Part shown: piece by piece, positions 21,966 to 33,405 of the stretch
How positions within the stretch are numbered: the first letter of the stretch is position 1
How the letters are laid out: each line of letters starts with the position of its first letter
NCBI GenBank assembly: GCA_936450465.1
Contig: OW388305.1
Span: 37,457,187-37,521,186 of the forward strand
Source of the DNA: Gibbula magus
Lineage: Eukaryota > Mollusca > Gastropoda > Trochida > Trochidae
DNA: 64,000 nt
Reading direction: 5' to 3'
Position numbers and translations under genes: made by a program
The notes under the pieces: model-generated
Told to the model about the DNA's origin: nothing
Seen by the model: the letters and a program-made list of their open reading frames with translations, nothing else
Databases searched by the model: none

Positions 21966-22070
21966 ATGGATGGATAGATAGATAGATGGATGATGGACGG
22001 ATGGAAGGATGGACGGACGGACGAATGGGTGGAGGGATGGACAGATTGTTTGATGGAGGGAGAGAAGGAG
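21821..22070. repeat. GGAT/GATA tetranucleotide microsatellite
   Basis: Runs of GGAT and GATA with interruptions, and a short upstream duplication of 'TTGGTTTGATGGATGG'. Minus-strand frames rich in S, I, H and P are by-products. Confidence 0.95.
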
Positions 22071-22943
22071 GGATAGAAATGTTGCATTCATAACACTGAT
22101 GTACAATATATAATCTGTTTCTTTAACATTTCAAGAATTTCTTATACAAACACACAGTTGAATGATCTGCTAATAATCATTTTCTTCTAGAAATTAAACA
22201 AAACCAGCATTAAATTTAACATTTTTGACAAGCGCAACCAACCAAATATAGGCACGAGGATATAATAAAAACAATAAATTATTAAGAATGATATTTTTCT
22301 AAGAGAATTTCAGTCCAAAGGAATTAAATATCTTGGCAACAATCTTTTAGACAACTATCACATTGGAGTAGTATTAAGTTATCTCAACTTCCCTGGCTTC
22401 TTGTAACATGATAACTTCATCCTCCAAATTCTTGATTTTTCTAAATCTTATGTACCTCATTATCTCCTATATTTCCTCTCTGCATGGCAGTGAGGAAAGG
22501 CAAAACTCATACTCTCTATGCAATGATCATGCAAAATCCATATTGAATATTTTAACACTACAATTTATTTTATACCAAACCATTTCTCGTTCTGTCTCCA
22601 AACAAGTTATAAAAGCTGTACCAGTGGGATATTGTTTCAACTAATCAATATACAGTCCATTAAACATAAGATATTTTTTTTAGTAAAATTTAATGAAAAA
22701 AGTTTCAGTTTACGTTCAACCTATTTCCAGGTTTTATTGCCACTTTAACGACATATCCTGAACTCCTAATATTGAATTATTCATTTTCATTGACGATTTC
22801 ACTTAATTCACTCTCTCCATGTAACAAGTTTTCAATCGTAAAGTTTTAAGTCTGGACTCTGTGTCTTTTTCATTGAACTCAGACAAATTGTTAGAATAAA
22901 CAAGCCAGACACTCCAGCTTACGTCTAAACACTTTATTTGGAC
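22071..22943. other. AT-rich stretch without recognisable features
   Basis: One 78-codon plus-strand frame (22,408-22,644) of hydrophobic composition with no recognised similarity. Confidence 0.4.
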
Positions 22944-23172
22944 AATGATTCACATTTTTTGTGTCAATGATTCACATTTTGAAAAGTCAATTAATAAAAG
23001 AAATTTGGTGCCAAGGTTTCTCATTTTTTGTGTCATTGGTTCACATGTTTGGTCTCAGTGATTCACATTTTTGGTGTCGGTGTCAGTGTCAATGATTCAC
23101 ATTTTTGTGTCCATGATATAAATTTTTTTATATCAATGATTCACATTTTCTTGGTGTTAATGATTCACATAT
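22944..23172. repeat. Irregular minisatellite around TCAATGATTCACATTTT
   Basis: About eight imperfect copies of an 'AATGATTCACATTTTTGGTGTC' type unit (20-24 bp), with variable spacing and intervening unique pieces. Confidence 0.8.
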
Positions 23173-23251
23173 TTCGATAACATTTAACTGTTAATATACT
23201 GGTAAAAATCCTATCAAATCAAATTTGTTTATATAACAATTCACTGTTTTA

Positions 23252-23412
23252 GAAATACAAGCCATTTAGATAGTGAGCAAATATAACAAGGTTATATTTG
23301 GGAAAACACTATCTTCAATAGTACAAATTCTTGTACTTTTGCCGAGTCCCATGCGGGATTTGAACCCACACCCTCATAGTAGGGCAACTATCGCCAGCAC
23401 AATGCGAAAGTT
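23252..23412 (-). mobile_element. SINE-B copy, decayed head
   Basis: The minus strand carries a B box (GGGTTCAAATCCC), 'AAAAGTACAAGAATTTGTAC', 'ACTATC', and the tail 'CTATCTAAATGGCTTGTATTTCT'. The A-box half of the head is poorly conserved. Confidence 0.65.
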
Positions 23413-24487
23413 TCACTATTTATCTGGCAAACATCTCACATAGTGCTACGAAGTTCAGAAAAATAGATCGCTAAGGACTCTAGTACAGAAGATATATATA
23501 CACACTTTGCAACAATATTGAAAACATCATCTTAAATGATGTTAAATCTTTTAACAAACAAAAAACAAAATTTAAATCCTTCAATTTCCTTACAATGTAG
23601 TCTTTTAATCATTTATATCTTGATTATTAAAATTGGTAACATTTAAAAAAATATCCTCGACCACAATCCCTTTTGGACTGAGTGTTTGATGGAATATCAT
23701 TTCAATTTATGAAATAATTTGAAAATAGTTCTTGCAATTTCCCTAAAATCAAATCTAATATTTCATTTTATATTTCTTAAGGAAATCTGTCATTCCGATG
23801 AATTATTTTTATATTTTTAAATATTAAATATCAAAATAACATTATTGTATACGTAATAGCTTAATCATACTTAGAATTTGCAATTCGGGAATATTTCAGT
23901 GATCACACAAAGTAAGAATGACATTTCAAATTTGTGGCTGACCTAAAGCCATGGTTGACATATTACTAACTAGGCGAGGAAGACAAACCGCCACTCACTT
24001 ATTAAGATGTGTCAATTACACAGAGACATCTTAGACAGTCACTTAAGAATTCAGCCTACTCAATTGTTTCAGCCAACATTGGTGACTAAACAGTCACATT
24101 TGCTTGACCTTGTTATGAAGACTGGAGACCACAGTCGCAGATTTCCAGAGACTCGTCAAGTTAGAAAGCAGACATTTTTAGAAATAACATTTTATAATTA
24201 AACAGTAGTAAACATTTGTTTGTTTGATTCTTAAATTCCGCGACACTCTCTTCAATTTAAAAAGCATAAACATTTTTTTTTAATAATATTTTATTAATAT
24301 AAGCATTCATAAATAATTAAAATGAAACATTTATTTGTTTGATTCTTAAATTCCCATATCAAATTCCCAAACAGCATTTCTACAGTAAATTACGGATAAT
24401 TTTAGTACAAATTATTCTGATGAAGTGTCCAAGGGGTTATATAGCGGAGAGTAACGAGCATATATAAAACCATGGGTAACCGAGGAT
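23413..24487. other. AT-rich stretch without recognisable features
   Basis: One 64-codon plus-strand frame (24,007-24,201) without recognised similarity. A short motif 'ATTTGTTTGTTTGATTCTTAAATTC' type segment is duplicated near 24,214 and 24,331. Confidence 0.4.
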
Positions 24488-24945
24488 GTTGGTTCTTGGG
24501 CAAGACACATTTCAGTGTAAACCCATCTACAGGGTAATGTTCTTGGGCAAGAAACATTTAGGTGTCGAACCGGCTACAGTTCTTGGGCAAGACACATTTA
24601 GGTGTCAAACCGACTACAGTTCTTGGGCAAGAAACATTTAGGTGTAAAACCGACTACAGTTCTTGGGCAAGAAACATTAAGGTGTCAAACAGACTACAGT
24701 TCTTGGGCAAGAAACATTTAGGTGTCAAACCGGCTACAGTTCTTGGGCAAGACACATTTAGGTGTCAAACCGACTACAGTTCTTGGGCAAGACACATTTA
24801 GGTGTCAAACCGACTACAGTTCTTGGGCAAGAAACATTTAGGTGTCAAACCGGCTACAGTTCTTGGGCAAGACACATTTAGGTGTCAAACCGACTACAGT
24901 TCTTGGGCAAGACACATTTAGGTGTCAAACCATCTACAGTTCTTG
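24488..24945. repeat. 40-bp minisatellite, about 11 copies
   Basis: The unit contains 'CAGTTCTTGGGCAAGA', 'ACATTTAGGTGT' and 'AAACC'. Copies lie 40 bp apart and vary at a few positions in an alternating pattern, suggesting a higher-order 120-bp arrangement. Because 40 is not a multiple of three, the 79- and 63-codon frames cycle through all phases and are not genes. Confidence 0.95.
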
Positions 24946-25371
24946 GCTTTAAGAAATCAAGACATGGTAATTGGGTATATGGTATTAGCTCACACATTCA
25001 ATACTTTATGCACTTTGAAATATTACATACTGGCAAAAGCACAAGGTTAACCAATTTATATACATTATTTTAGATACACCAAGGCAGAATATGCTCTCAG
25101 TCTGGCTACGGCTTCAGAACGGTTGGTTTACAGAGATTACATTTCTGTTCTATCAGACATTAATCAACCTCATGAATATAAATCCACATTATTTGAAGAT
25201 GGAGACTACACAAACGACATTGTTATTATCTTACAACCTCAAGATAATAGTCTCCATTAGTTCCTGTAAAGCTTGTGTCAAAGGTTTTGATGTAAACTCA
25301 GTAGGCAATAAGGAAGACATCAACACCAACTCCATATAAATGTTTTATAGTAAGAGGTTGCTCAAACTTGC
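24946..25371. other. Anonymous spacer between two minisatellites
   Basis: An 82-codon frame at 25,091-25,339 has no recognised similarity. Confidence 0.4.
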
Positions 25372-25835
25372 TCATACTTAAAACTTGTAAAGAAGTATAG
25401 AGATAGGTATTTAATAGACACAGGTAATGGCAAATAAGTTTATCAAAGTTATAAAGAAATATATATTTTGGAAGGTATTTGTTATAGACGCAGGTAATGG
25501 AATTAAGTTTATCAAAGTTATAAAGAAATATATGGGGAAGGTATTTGCTAAAGACACAGCTAATGGCAAATAAGTTTATCAAAGTTATAAAGAAATATAT
25601 AGGGAAGGTATTTGTTATAGACACAGGTAATGGCAAATAAGTTTATCAAAGTTATAAAGAAATAAATAGAGAAGGTATTTGTTATAGACACAGGTAATGG
25701 CAAATAAGTTTATCAAAGTTATAAAGAAATATATAGGGAAAGTATTTGTTATAGACGCAGGTAATGGCAAATAAGTTTATCAAAGTTATAAAGAAATATA
25801 TAGGGAAGGTATTTGTTATAGACACAGGTAATAAT
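25372..25835. repeat. 67-bp minisatellite, about 7 copies
   Basis: 'GTATTTGTTATAGACACAGG' type starts occur at 25,407, 25,475, 25,541, 25,608, 25,675, 25,742 and 25,809 (spacing 66-68). The shared core is 'AAGTTTATCAAAGTTATAAA'. The minus-strand frames with 'YFFITLINLFAI' are translations of the unit. Confidence 0.95.
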
Positions 25836-26165
25836 GTGAGTGTCCGTGCTTTGAACTTGCATCTTTGTGGTATGGAGTATAGCATGGTATAGGTATCCAT
25901 ATTATTACTAATTTTTTATGGAAAATAAGTTCAAAGGAACATGGTAAAAAGGGTTTCTTCACAAAATCAAATAAAAGGTGACCATTTCAATCCATTGGAC
26001 GAGGAATAAAATGTGTAAACATGTTCTTCAGAATAGATTAAACTTTTTCTTTAGTTTATTGTAGTTATTAATTTATTTTTAAAAATCTTTAACCCTTTAC
26101 GTGCAGCATTAATGTCAAACAAACCATTATACCAGACTGCATGACACACGAATCCTGATTTTTAT
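25836..26165. other. Anonymous spacer
   Basis: No recognised element. Confidence 0.4.
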
Positions 26166-26375
26166 TGTTAATCCTTGAATAATCACCGGCCTAGAATGAT
26201 CACCTGCCTTGAACTATTGCAAGCCTTGTATAATCGCAGGGTCAAAGCCCTCTTTGAAATAAATAATCACCTGCCTTGACCAATTGCCTGCCTTGAACTA
26301 TCGCAAGCCTTGTATAATCACAGGGTTCTAAGTGCTCTTTGAAATAAATAATCACCTGTCTTGAATAATTGCTTG
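26166..26375. repeat. About 80-bp tandem duplication, 2.3 copies
   Basis: 'TGCCTTGAACTAT.GCAAGCC' with 'TTGTATAATC.CAGGGT' and 'CTCTTTGAAATAAATAATCA' occurs at about 26,208 and 26,289, with a partial third copy. Confidence 0.8.
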
Positions 26376-26999
26376 GTTAAATTTAGCAAATGTTATCTAG
26401 TGGGTATCTCCTTTTAAAAATAATCCCGGCATATAGGCATATTTATTCAATGTCTAATTCAATGGCAAGAAATTCGTTTACAATCTTCTCAACTTAAAAT
26501 ATATGGCAATAAATATTTCGTTTCAATTATCAAAAACACTCATGTAATCAAACAGATTTAAAATTCCTTGAAAGTATGAAAATCATAAACATGACTCGAA
26601 AGTCTAAAACTTCACAAGAAAACAAAATTTTCAAAATGGATCACTTTTAATTACAGTCTTTACTTTAAAGAATTTGAATTTGGAAACGCTTAATTAGTTT
26701 CACATTTAAAATTCCTTTCAAAGTTTTCTTGATGAAGATGTCAAATTTCATTAAAATTTAATTTTTCATGATCAAAATCTTGTTCTTCATGCCACCAAGT
26801 GACATTTGTAATCATGTCTTTGTTGATTCTTCACATGTTGTCATGTTGTCTTATATTCCATCTTGAGGATCGATAAAATCACACTATGATGTATAAAATT
26901 GACATCATTAAATCTTTCCTTTCTCCTGAATTTGAAAGATAGTATTTGAGACTTGAAGGAAGTATAAAATCAGTTACGGTAACACTCATTTCTAAAATC
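26376..26999. other. AT-rich stretch without recognisable features
   Basis: No recognised element. Confidence 0.45.
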
Positions 27000-27275
27000 T
27001 TAGGAAAATTACATGTGCAACCATTATAAACATCTTCATTCCCTAAATCTTCAGAAAGTTACATATGCAACCATTATAAACATGTTCATTGCCTAAATCT
27101 TCAGAAAGTTAATGTGCATCAATTATAAACATGTTCATTGTCTAAATCTTCAGAAAATTACATATGCAACGATTATAAACATCTTCATTGCCTAAATCTT
27201 CAGAAAGTTACATGTGCATCAATTATTATAAACAAGTTCATTCCCTAAATTTTAAGAAAGTTACAGTTAAACGCT
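27000..27275. repeat. 50-bp minisatellite, about 5.5 copies
   Basis: 'ACATGTGCAACCATTATAAA' type starts lie at 27,011, 27,061, 27,111, 27,160 and 27,210. The remaining unit is 'CATCTTCATTCCCTAAATCT' followed by TCAGAAAGTT. Confidence 0.93.
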
Positions 27276-27337
27276 GTAATTTCCTTAATCCTTAGAAACT
27301 TACACGTCCAATCACAATACTTCAATATTTGAATGTT

Positions 27338-27404
27338 AGTCCAGTTGGTAGACTGTCAGACTCTAATTTAGAAGTTCTGGGTTCGAATCCAGATGAAAGT
27401 CATC
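27338..27404 (+). pseudogene. tRNA-like relic
   Basis: 'TAGTCCAGTTGGTAGACTG' resembles an A box and D-arm, and 'TCTGGGTTCGAATCCAGA' is a B box within a perfect T-arm-like hairpin. The 5' acceptor side is not paired convincingly, so this is a tRNA pseudogene or a SINE head and not a functional tRNA gene. Confidence 0.5.
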
Positions 27405-27464
27405 TCAAAATAATTTGTTGCTACACAATCATTTGCAAAGAAAATAGTTCATAGTAAAGGTGAT

Positions 27465-27738
27465 GTGATGTGAGTTGAGGTGAGTTGGGGTTTAATGCCG
27501 CTTTCAAGAGTCTTTCATTTATATTACAGCTGCTAGTATTATGGCAGGGAGAAAGCCTGCAACACCATGTGACTATGCATTGCGATGAAACCTGCGAGCA
27601 TCGGCTGGAACTAGCGAACCATGGGTGGTACTACGCAGAATTTCAGTGCAGCATTGCATCCAAACCTTACTGTATGTAGAACAGTTCTCTACTGCAGACA
27701 AAGTTGCCATGCCCCTGGCGGCATTCGAACCATGGACC
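27465..27738 (-). mobile_element. SINE-A copy 6, truncated in the head
   Basis: Full tail and body are present. The match stops just past the B-box region ('GGTTCGAATGCC' on the minus strand), so the A box is lost. Confidence 0.82.
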
Positions 27739-28820
27739 AAATGAAGATTCTAACACTAAAGCAGGGTAACTTATAAGTGAAAAGCCATTCTGAGCTGCCA
27801 GTTTACAGGAATAACAGCAAAATCGAATGGCCACATGGCTAAAGACAGTCACTCGGATCCAAGATTTTTCATAGACATGCAAAGGGTTAACCTGAAATCG
27901 TAATTCCACCCACATAAGTTCATCTTACATTATTTCATTTCACTGATCAAATTACCCATCAAGGACCATTTTATTACCAGGAGATCACATACATATTAAT
28001 TGCCTCATTTCTTACATAAATATGATATAGAATTTCTCCATAATTCCACAACAAACATTTGTTCAGGATTTATCTTCACAGACAATTTCACAAAGGGGCT
28101 CAACAAACGAAGCAATATTAAGATAAGAGGGCTCAGGTCATATCAGTGACCACCGGGACAGTGACTTAATTATTTATCTTTCTGATAGAACGTTAGCTAA
28201 AGCTGACAATATCTTTACTTAGTATTGATGTATGCTGGAATTGAATCTCTTTAATATTCATTTTATGCTTCGAAGGGGCATTTTCATCAAGAGAGAATTT
28301 GGAGTAAAAGTATAATCTGACACCATATACAACTTCTACTTATATTGAGTGTTGTGACGATAACAGCTGCTTCACTGTATAGGGAAAATGAATTACATCT
28401 CTTAAATATTTGTTTCATTGTAAAAGGAGTTTCATTTGGCTTTTTGTATATGGTGCAGGTCAAATTTGTTTTCATCACAAAATAAAATTATATAACATTT
28501 TTTTAAGTAATAGGAAATACAAAAAAAAGAATTACGTTTTTTTGTGCATTCTGTATTTGCAGTTCAACTATAATTTGGTGGAGGTTTTGAGTAAACTGAT
28601 AAGCTTATAGGACATTTAATCCTGAAAGTGGATGTCTAAATCAGATTATTTTAAATCTAATAACAAATTTATCACCTGAAAGTACCAGAAATAACATGAG
28701 TTTATAAAACATTAATTCCCCCGTGGTAGCTTTGTTTGGAATTATGATATGAATATGAACATCCTTTAGTATCATGCATGGTCATTAATATTGCTACTTT
28801 TTTTACCATATATAGTTAGA
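27739..28820. other. AT-rich stretch without recognisable features
   Basis: No recognised element or convincing frame. Confidence 0.45.
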
Positions 28821-29057
28821 GGTGAGGTGATTTGGGGTTTAACGCCGCTTTCAAGAGTATTTCACTTATACCATGCTGCTAGTATGATAGCAGGGAGAAA
28901 GCCTGCAATACCTTTATGGCTATGCATTGCAGTGAAACCTGTGAGCAGTGGCTGGAACTAGCAAACCATGGGTGGTACTACGCTGAAATTCAGTGTAACA
29001 TTGCACCCAAACCTTACTGTGTGTAGAACAGTTCTCTACTGCAGACAAAGTTGCTGT
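28821..29057 (-). mobile_element. SINE-A copy 7, 5'-truncated
   Basis: Tail 'GAGGTGAGGTGATTTGGGG' and full body are present; it ends at 'ACAAAGTTGCTGTG' before the tRNA-like head, like copy 5. Confidence 0.82.
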
Positions 29058-29220
29058 GTAGTTTCATTGAGAACAGTGCTGGTAACTTATTTTCTTTAAC
29101 CAAATAGATCTATGCCTGTAAGTTAAGGGTTAATTCCTGCAAAGCATCTCTGTGACCAGACTACTGGGGCATTGAATCACATAACCTACCACTCTTCTCT
29201 CAATCATTGCTAGAATATGG

Positions 29221-29303
29221 TCATCATTAAGTGTATATTTCTTGTCATTAAATGTATATATATTGTCATTATATGTATATATTGACATTATATGTATATA
29301 TAC
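29221..29303. repeat. About 21-bp minisatellite, 4 copies
   Basis: Four imperfect copies of 'GTCATTA.ATGTATATAT'. Confidence 0.85.
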
Positions 29304-29619
29304 AGGCTGGGTCATGTCCAATAACATGAAATAAGATGTACCATTACAACAGAGACGAACATGATTTATGCATTTTGTGAAAAAAGTAGCCCCACGCACG
29401 AACATAAGCCAAAGCTATGCCTCATACCCATATGAATAGGTCTTGGGCACTTAATGTCCAAGTAAATCTCCATCCACGATTTACATTGTAAAGTTTGTAT
29501 CTCTGGGCTCAGTGACTAAGAACCACTTTTTGTTGATTTGATCATAATCTTTGCTAGAAAGTAATAACATGTACCCTTTAAATAACATAAATGTCAAACA
29601 TTGTCTATGTTTTATTATG

Positions 29620-29720
29620 TAGAGGATATGTGTTTTTTCTTGACAAATACCATGTTTATTTCATCGAGTGCGGAAGAAAGTTTATATTTTTACATATATA
29701 CATGGTATTTGTCAAGAGAC
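29620..29720. repeat. Fold-back element, short version
   Basis: CTTGACAAATACCATGT at 29,639-29,655 and its exact reverse complement at 29,699-29,715 form 17-bp arms. The left part ('TAGAGGATAT', 'CATGTTTAT.TCATCGAGTG') matches the left arm of the palindrome at 33,255. Confidence 0.8.
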
Positions 29721-31381
29721 TAAGTCCATTTCTTGCTGATTTGATTATAATCTTTGCTAGTGACACACTCTTTAAATATTATGAATTTCAGATACTGTCT
29801 ATGTTTAATATAATCATATGTCTTCACTACAAAAATCTTAGCTGTTTCATTTTTAATTCATCAAATTGGCACCTCAAAACACTTCATAAATAATTGTCTG
29901 TTCAATTGTAATCGCTATACATGGACCGACAACCCACACGATTGTACAGAATAAAGAATACTAGAGAGCCAATGAGCGGTTGAGAATGATTATTTTTATC
30001 GTTTGGAAAATTACTTGACATTTTCCTAATTAAATTACACCTAGTCTATTGACCTGACAAATTTTAATCTTTTACTTTAACAAATGAAGTTTCAGTGAAA
30101 TTTAAGTAAGGTAAAACTTTTTGTATGGATGTCATTAGGGCCAATCTATTTACTTCTTTCTCTATTAACTCTTTACCTACCGAATTATTCCTGACCTATC
30201 CCATTATTTTATTGTTTAATCAGTTATGGTCTCTGTAATTCATTGACTGACACTCATGCATACATTTTATTCTAAGTGTTGAAGAATATTTACAAACATT
30301 TAACAACAATTAGGCCAGGCTAAATTAATTACCAGGGCCTAGATTTCGAAGCTCTCTCGTTGCAAAGTTTGTTGTAAACCAATCTTAGCACTAAAAGAGT
30401 TTTGAAAATCTAGACTATGGTTTACAGACTTGAGCCTGTCTATGGACAGAGGGAAGAAAAGGAGCAGCTTTGTTCAAGTGTAAAAGAAAAGTGTTCATGA
30501 AGATAAGTAGGCACTAATTAATTTTTTACTTATTTTTCTAGTTTCATGGAAAAATCAGGAAATATTTTTATTTGGGAGGTCAAATTTAGCAAGATTTTTG
30601 CTTGGGAATGGATTCTTAGAAGCATTTTTTTTCTCTCAAATTTGTCCAAAAAAAGGTAGGAGAATCTGTAAACCATGTAAATAATATGTTTTCAGCTCAA
30701 TTAACATAAAGGTTAACATTCTACAGACCAATGCATTAGATGCAAATAAAATACAACACTACAAAATATCAAATTTAATCTTTTGATGAAAAACTCGTAA
30801 AAAAGACACTAATTGTCATACTGTGAATAGATTTCTAACAGAATATGTATAAGGTTAAATTTTCCCAGAATAATCATGTTTTTATTTCTAATGCTTTGTA
30901 ATGATGATGAAACATAATCCAATCATTTTTTAACAATGTCATACTTTAAAAAGATTTAAAACAGAATATGTAAAAAGTTCAAAGTTTTCAACAGTATATA
31001 ATCATGCTTTTTATTTGCAAAACTTTGTAAACGATGTTACATTATTCATTTTTTTCACAAATTGCAACAATTAAAATGTCAATTCAAGTAATAAAACTAC
31101 AAATATTTCACATTCCTTTTTTTTAAACTCCTATCACTTAGATTTGATGATAACTGTATTGGACAACTCTCTCTTCGTCTCTCGTAAATACTAAAAGCAT
31201 TATGCATGCAAGAAAATTGTCATGAAATTGCTGGAATGGAATTTTTTAAAAGAGAGTGCATCAGACATAATCAGACATGATGGAATTTCATAAGCCATTA
31301 ATTTAATTTAGTTCAACCCACACAAAGCTCACACTGGTTCATAGATATTTTCTACCTGAGCTTGAAATCAGAGATCAGACT
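29721..31381. other. AT-rich stretch without recognisable features
   Basis: No recognised arrays or elements. Confidence 0.45.
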
Positions 31382-31693
31382 CGAGGTGGTGATTTGGGGT
31401 TAAACGCCGCTTTCAAGAATATTTCACTAATATCACTGCTGCTAGTATTATTGAAGGGAGAAAGCATGCAACATCATTGTGGCTATGCGTTATGATGAAA
31501 CCTGCTAGCATTAGCTGGAACTAGCGAACCATGGGTGGTACTACGATGAAATCCAGTGTAGCACTGAATTACAATGAATTTTAAATTACAAGTAGAGCCG
31601 TTCTCTACAGCAAACAAAGTTGCCGTGCAGGATTCGAACCCTGAACCTCTTGGTCCGAATATGAACATGCTAATCACTGTACTTTCCCATTCC
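31382..31693 (-). mobile_element. SINE-A copy 8, near full length
   Basis: Tail, body and head are all present. The minus-strand A box is decayed ('AAGTACAGTGATTAGCATG') and the B box is intact (GGGTTCGAATCC). A small insertion ('TGAATTTTAAATTACAAG' area) interrupts the middle body. Confidence 0.82.
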
Positions 31694-31769
31694 TTGTCAA
31701 AAGAAAGACAGCTTACAATAATCTCAGTGCTTCTATCAAGTTTAAAAAAGAACAAGCTTGACCAATTTG

Positions 31770-31885
31770 AGATTACCGTATTTCCTCTAATAGGGGTCCG
31801 GGCTCTTATTAACATTTAAGGGGTCTAACCCCCTGGCGCTTATTGGAGGCCTGGCTCTTATTGAGGACCGGCCCATATTTTAGGT
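31770..31885. mobile_element. DNA-element end of the ACCGTATTTCCTC type
   Basis: 'ACCGTATTTCCTCTAATAGG' followed by repeated 'GGGCTCTTATT' and 'GGCGCTTATTGGAGG' motifs resembles an end common in marine invertebrate genomes. A related piece is at 36,690 and 37,088-37,400. The opposite terminus is not identified, so the class is uncertain. Confidence 0.45.
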
Positions 31886-32453
31886 TTGTATACACATGAT
31901 AACCTCTGATAATCTTGAAGACCTAATATATGCCCAAAGAATGATTCTGTCATAAAAATTAGTAAGGATTATAATCCAAAAAAACCAGTATCAACATATT
32001 CCCTTCATTTTACCATGCTGTTTACAGTTAATTCTCATGTCAACAGATTCAATTATCACAAGACGGAATCACATACATATATAGTAAGTCTTCATATCTT
32101 AATGTGTCTGAGAATTTAAATTGATATACTATAAACCATTGGGCATTAAAGGTATTATGTCTATATACTCCATCATAGACAGTATTTCTTGGAGATAACG
32201 AAGCAGTTGAACCACTGCAGACATTGAGACAATTACTTTCATATATATTTTCATTGAGTACAGTTAGAAACATAAATGATAAATAATGAACTGACATTTA
32301 AAATGTTGTATTCCTTCTTATAGCTCTTGTCAGATCAAGATGCATTTTTCACTTGAACTCTTATTTGTCTTACTCCTTATAGGCTGCATAACATTAATGT
32401 ATTGTTCAACCCTTCCAGATTTCCAGACATTATATTTCAGACAATTTTTCCTT
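31886..32453. other. No recognisable feature
   Basis: May be the interior of the preceding DNA element. No coding frame of note. Confidence 0.35.
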
Positions 32454-32457
32454 TTAA

Positions 32458-32812
32458 AGGGGCAGTAGCACGTTTTTTTCACTCAAATAAGTTGATGAAC
32501 TGTATTTGAAAAATAATTTCACCAATGGTAAAACATCCTTCTCTCTTTAGAAAATAAAGTTTAAATTAAGTGTACATGTTTCGGTAAAGCCATGGGAAAC
32601 GTTTTTGTAATACAAACAAATAAATTGTGCTCACAATAAAATGGTCTCCATGCAATTTTTGCTTTATATGCAACATAGTTTTTACCACTACAGATAATTG
32701 GTTTGTTTAATAAGATGTTTTACCCTCTAAAGTTAGTTTAAATGACATTAACTATCATCATAAATGGGAAATTTGAAAAAATAAATTTTGCAAAAAACGT
32801 TCTACTGCCCCT
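32458..32812 (-). mobile_element. M1 MITE copy 2 (355 bp, TTAA TSD)
   Basis: Flanked by TTAA at 32,454-32,457 and 32,813-32,816. Same length as copy 1 and in the opposite orientation. Its right TTAA is also the left border of an M3 copy. Confidence 0.85.
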
Positions 32813-32816
32813 TTAA

Positions 32817-33110
32817 AGACAAGGTTCTATGAAGGTATTTTTGTGAAAATGAAATTCAAGAGGACGTTTTTGTTTACACACATGTTATTAATACATACAT
32901 GCTTATTACATAATCAAGGTGAAACGTATTATTGAGGGTATTGAACAAGATATTGTTTATTAGTTTGATGATTAAACATTCGGTACATTGTGAATTATTC
33001 TATCAATGAATATGTCCTTTTAGTAAAATGAATTTAATCAGTGAAAAAGACAGCATTTTTCATTTCACATAATGCAACAAAAAAAAAAGATGGCGTACAG
33101 TCAGCAACAC
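32817..33110 (+). mobile_element. M3 MITE copy 2, right end lost
   Basis: Starts at the TTAA shared with M1 copy 2 and contains 'GGTTCTATGAAGGTATTTTT', 'GAAATTCAAGAGGA' and 'GTTTACACA', and near its right side 'TTTCATTTCACATAATGC' and 'AGATGGCG'. The terminal AGGG on the right is missing. Confidence 0.72.
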
Positions 33111-33254
33111 CTGGCGGGTACGAAAATATAGCCTCGCTATCACTATCACAAGACAGCTAGTTGACACTTTACAAGAGGTAACTTGATTCCTACAAAGCCT
33201 CAGTAGACCGTATGTTCTCTGTCTCCATACATGAACTAATATATAGAGGATATC

Positions 33255-33405
33255 TGTCTTTTCTTGACTAATACCATGTTTATCTCATCGAGTGAGGTAG
33301 AAAGGTTATATTTTCACGAGTGGCAGAGCCACGAGTGAAAATTTATAACTTTCTTCCTCATGGGATGAGATAAACATGGTATTAGTAAAGAATTGAGAGA
33401 AATTC
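33255..33405. repeat. Long imperfect palindrome (fold-back element)
   Basis: Arms of about 70 bp meet near 33,325. The left arm has 'CTAATACCATGTTTATCTCA' and 'TTTTCACGAGTGGC'. The right arm carries the reverse complements, ending 'CATGGTATTAGTAAAGAA'. It is related to 29,620 and more weakly to 44,648-44,712 ('CCATATTTATCTCTTCCAGT'). Confidence 0.85.

Noticed and set aside
21755..22106. Minus-strand frames of 100-110 codons rich in S, I, H and P
   Set aside because: They translate a GGAT/GATA microsatellite and have no independent coding features.
24488..27275. CRISPR-like arrays
   Set aside because: The whole unit is repeated with no unique spacers, and the context is eukaryotic.
27338..27404. 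Functional tRNA gene
   Set aside because: A and B boxes are present but the acceptor stem does not pair; more likely a relic.
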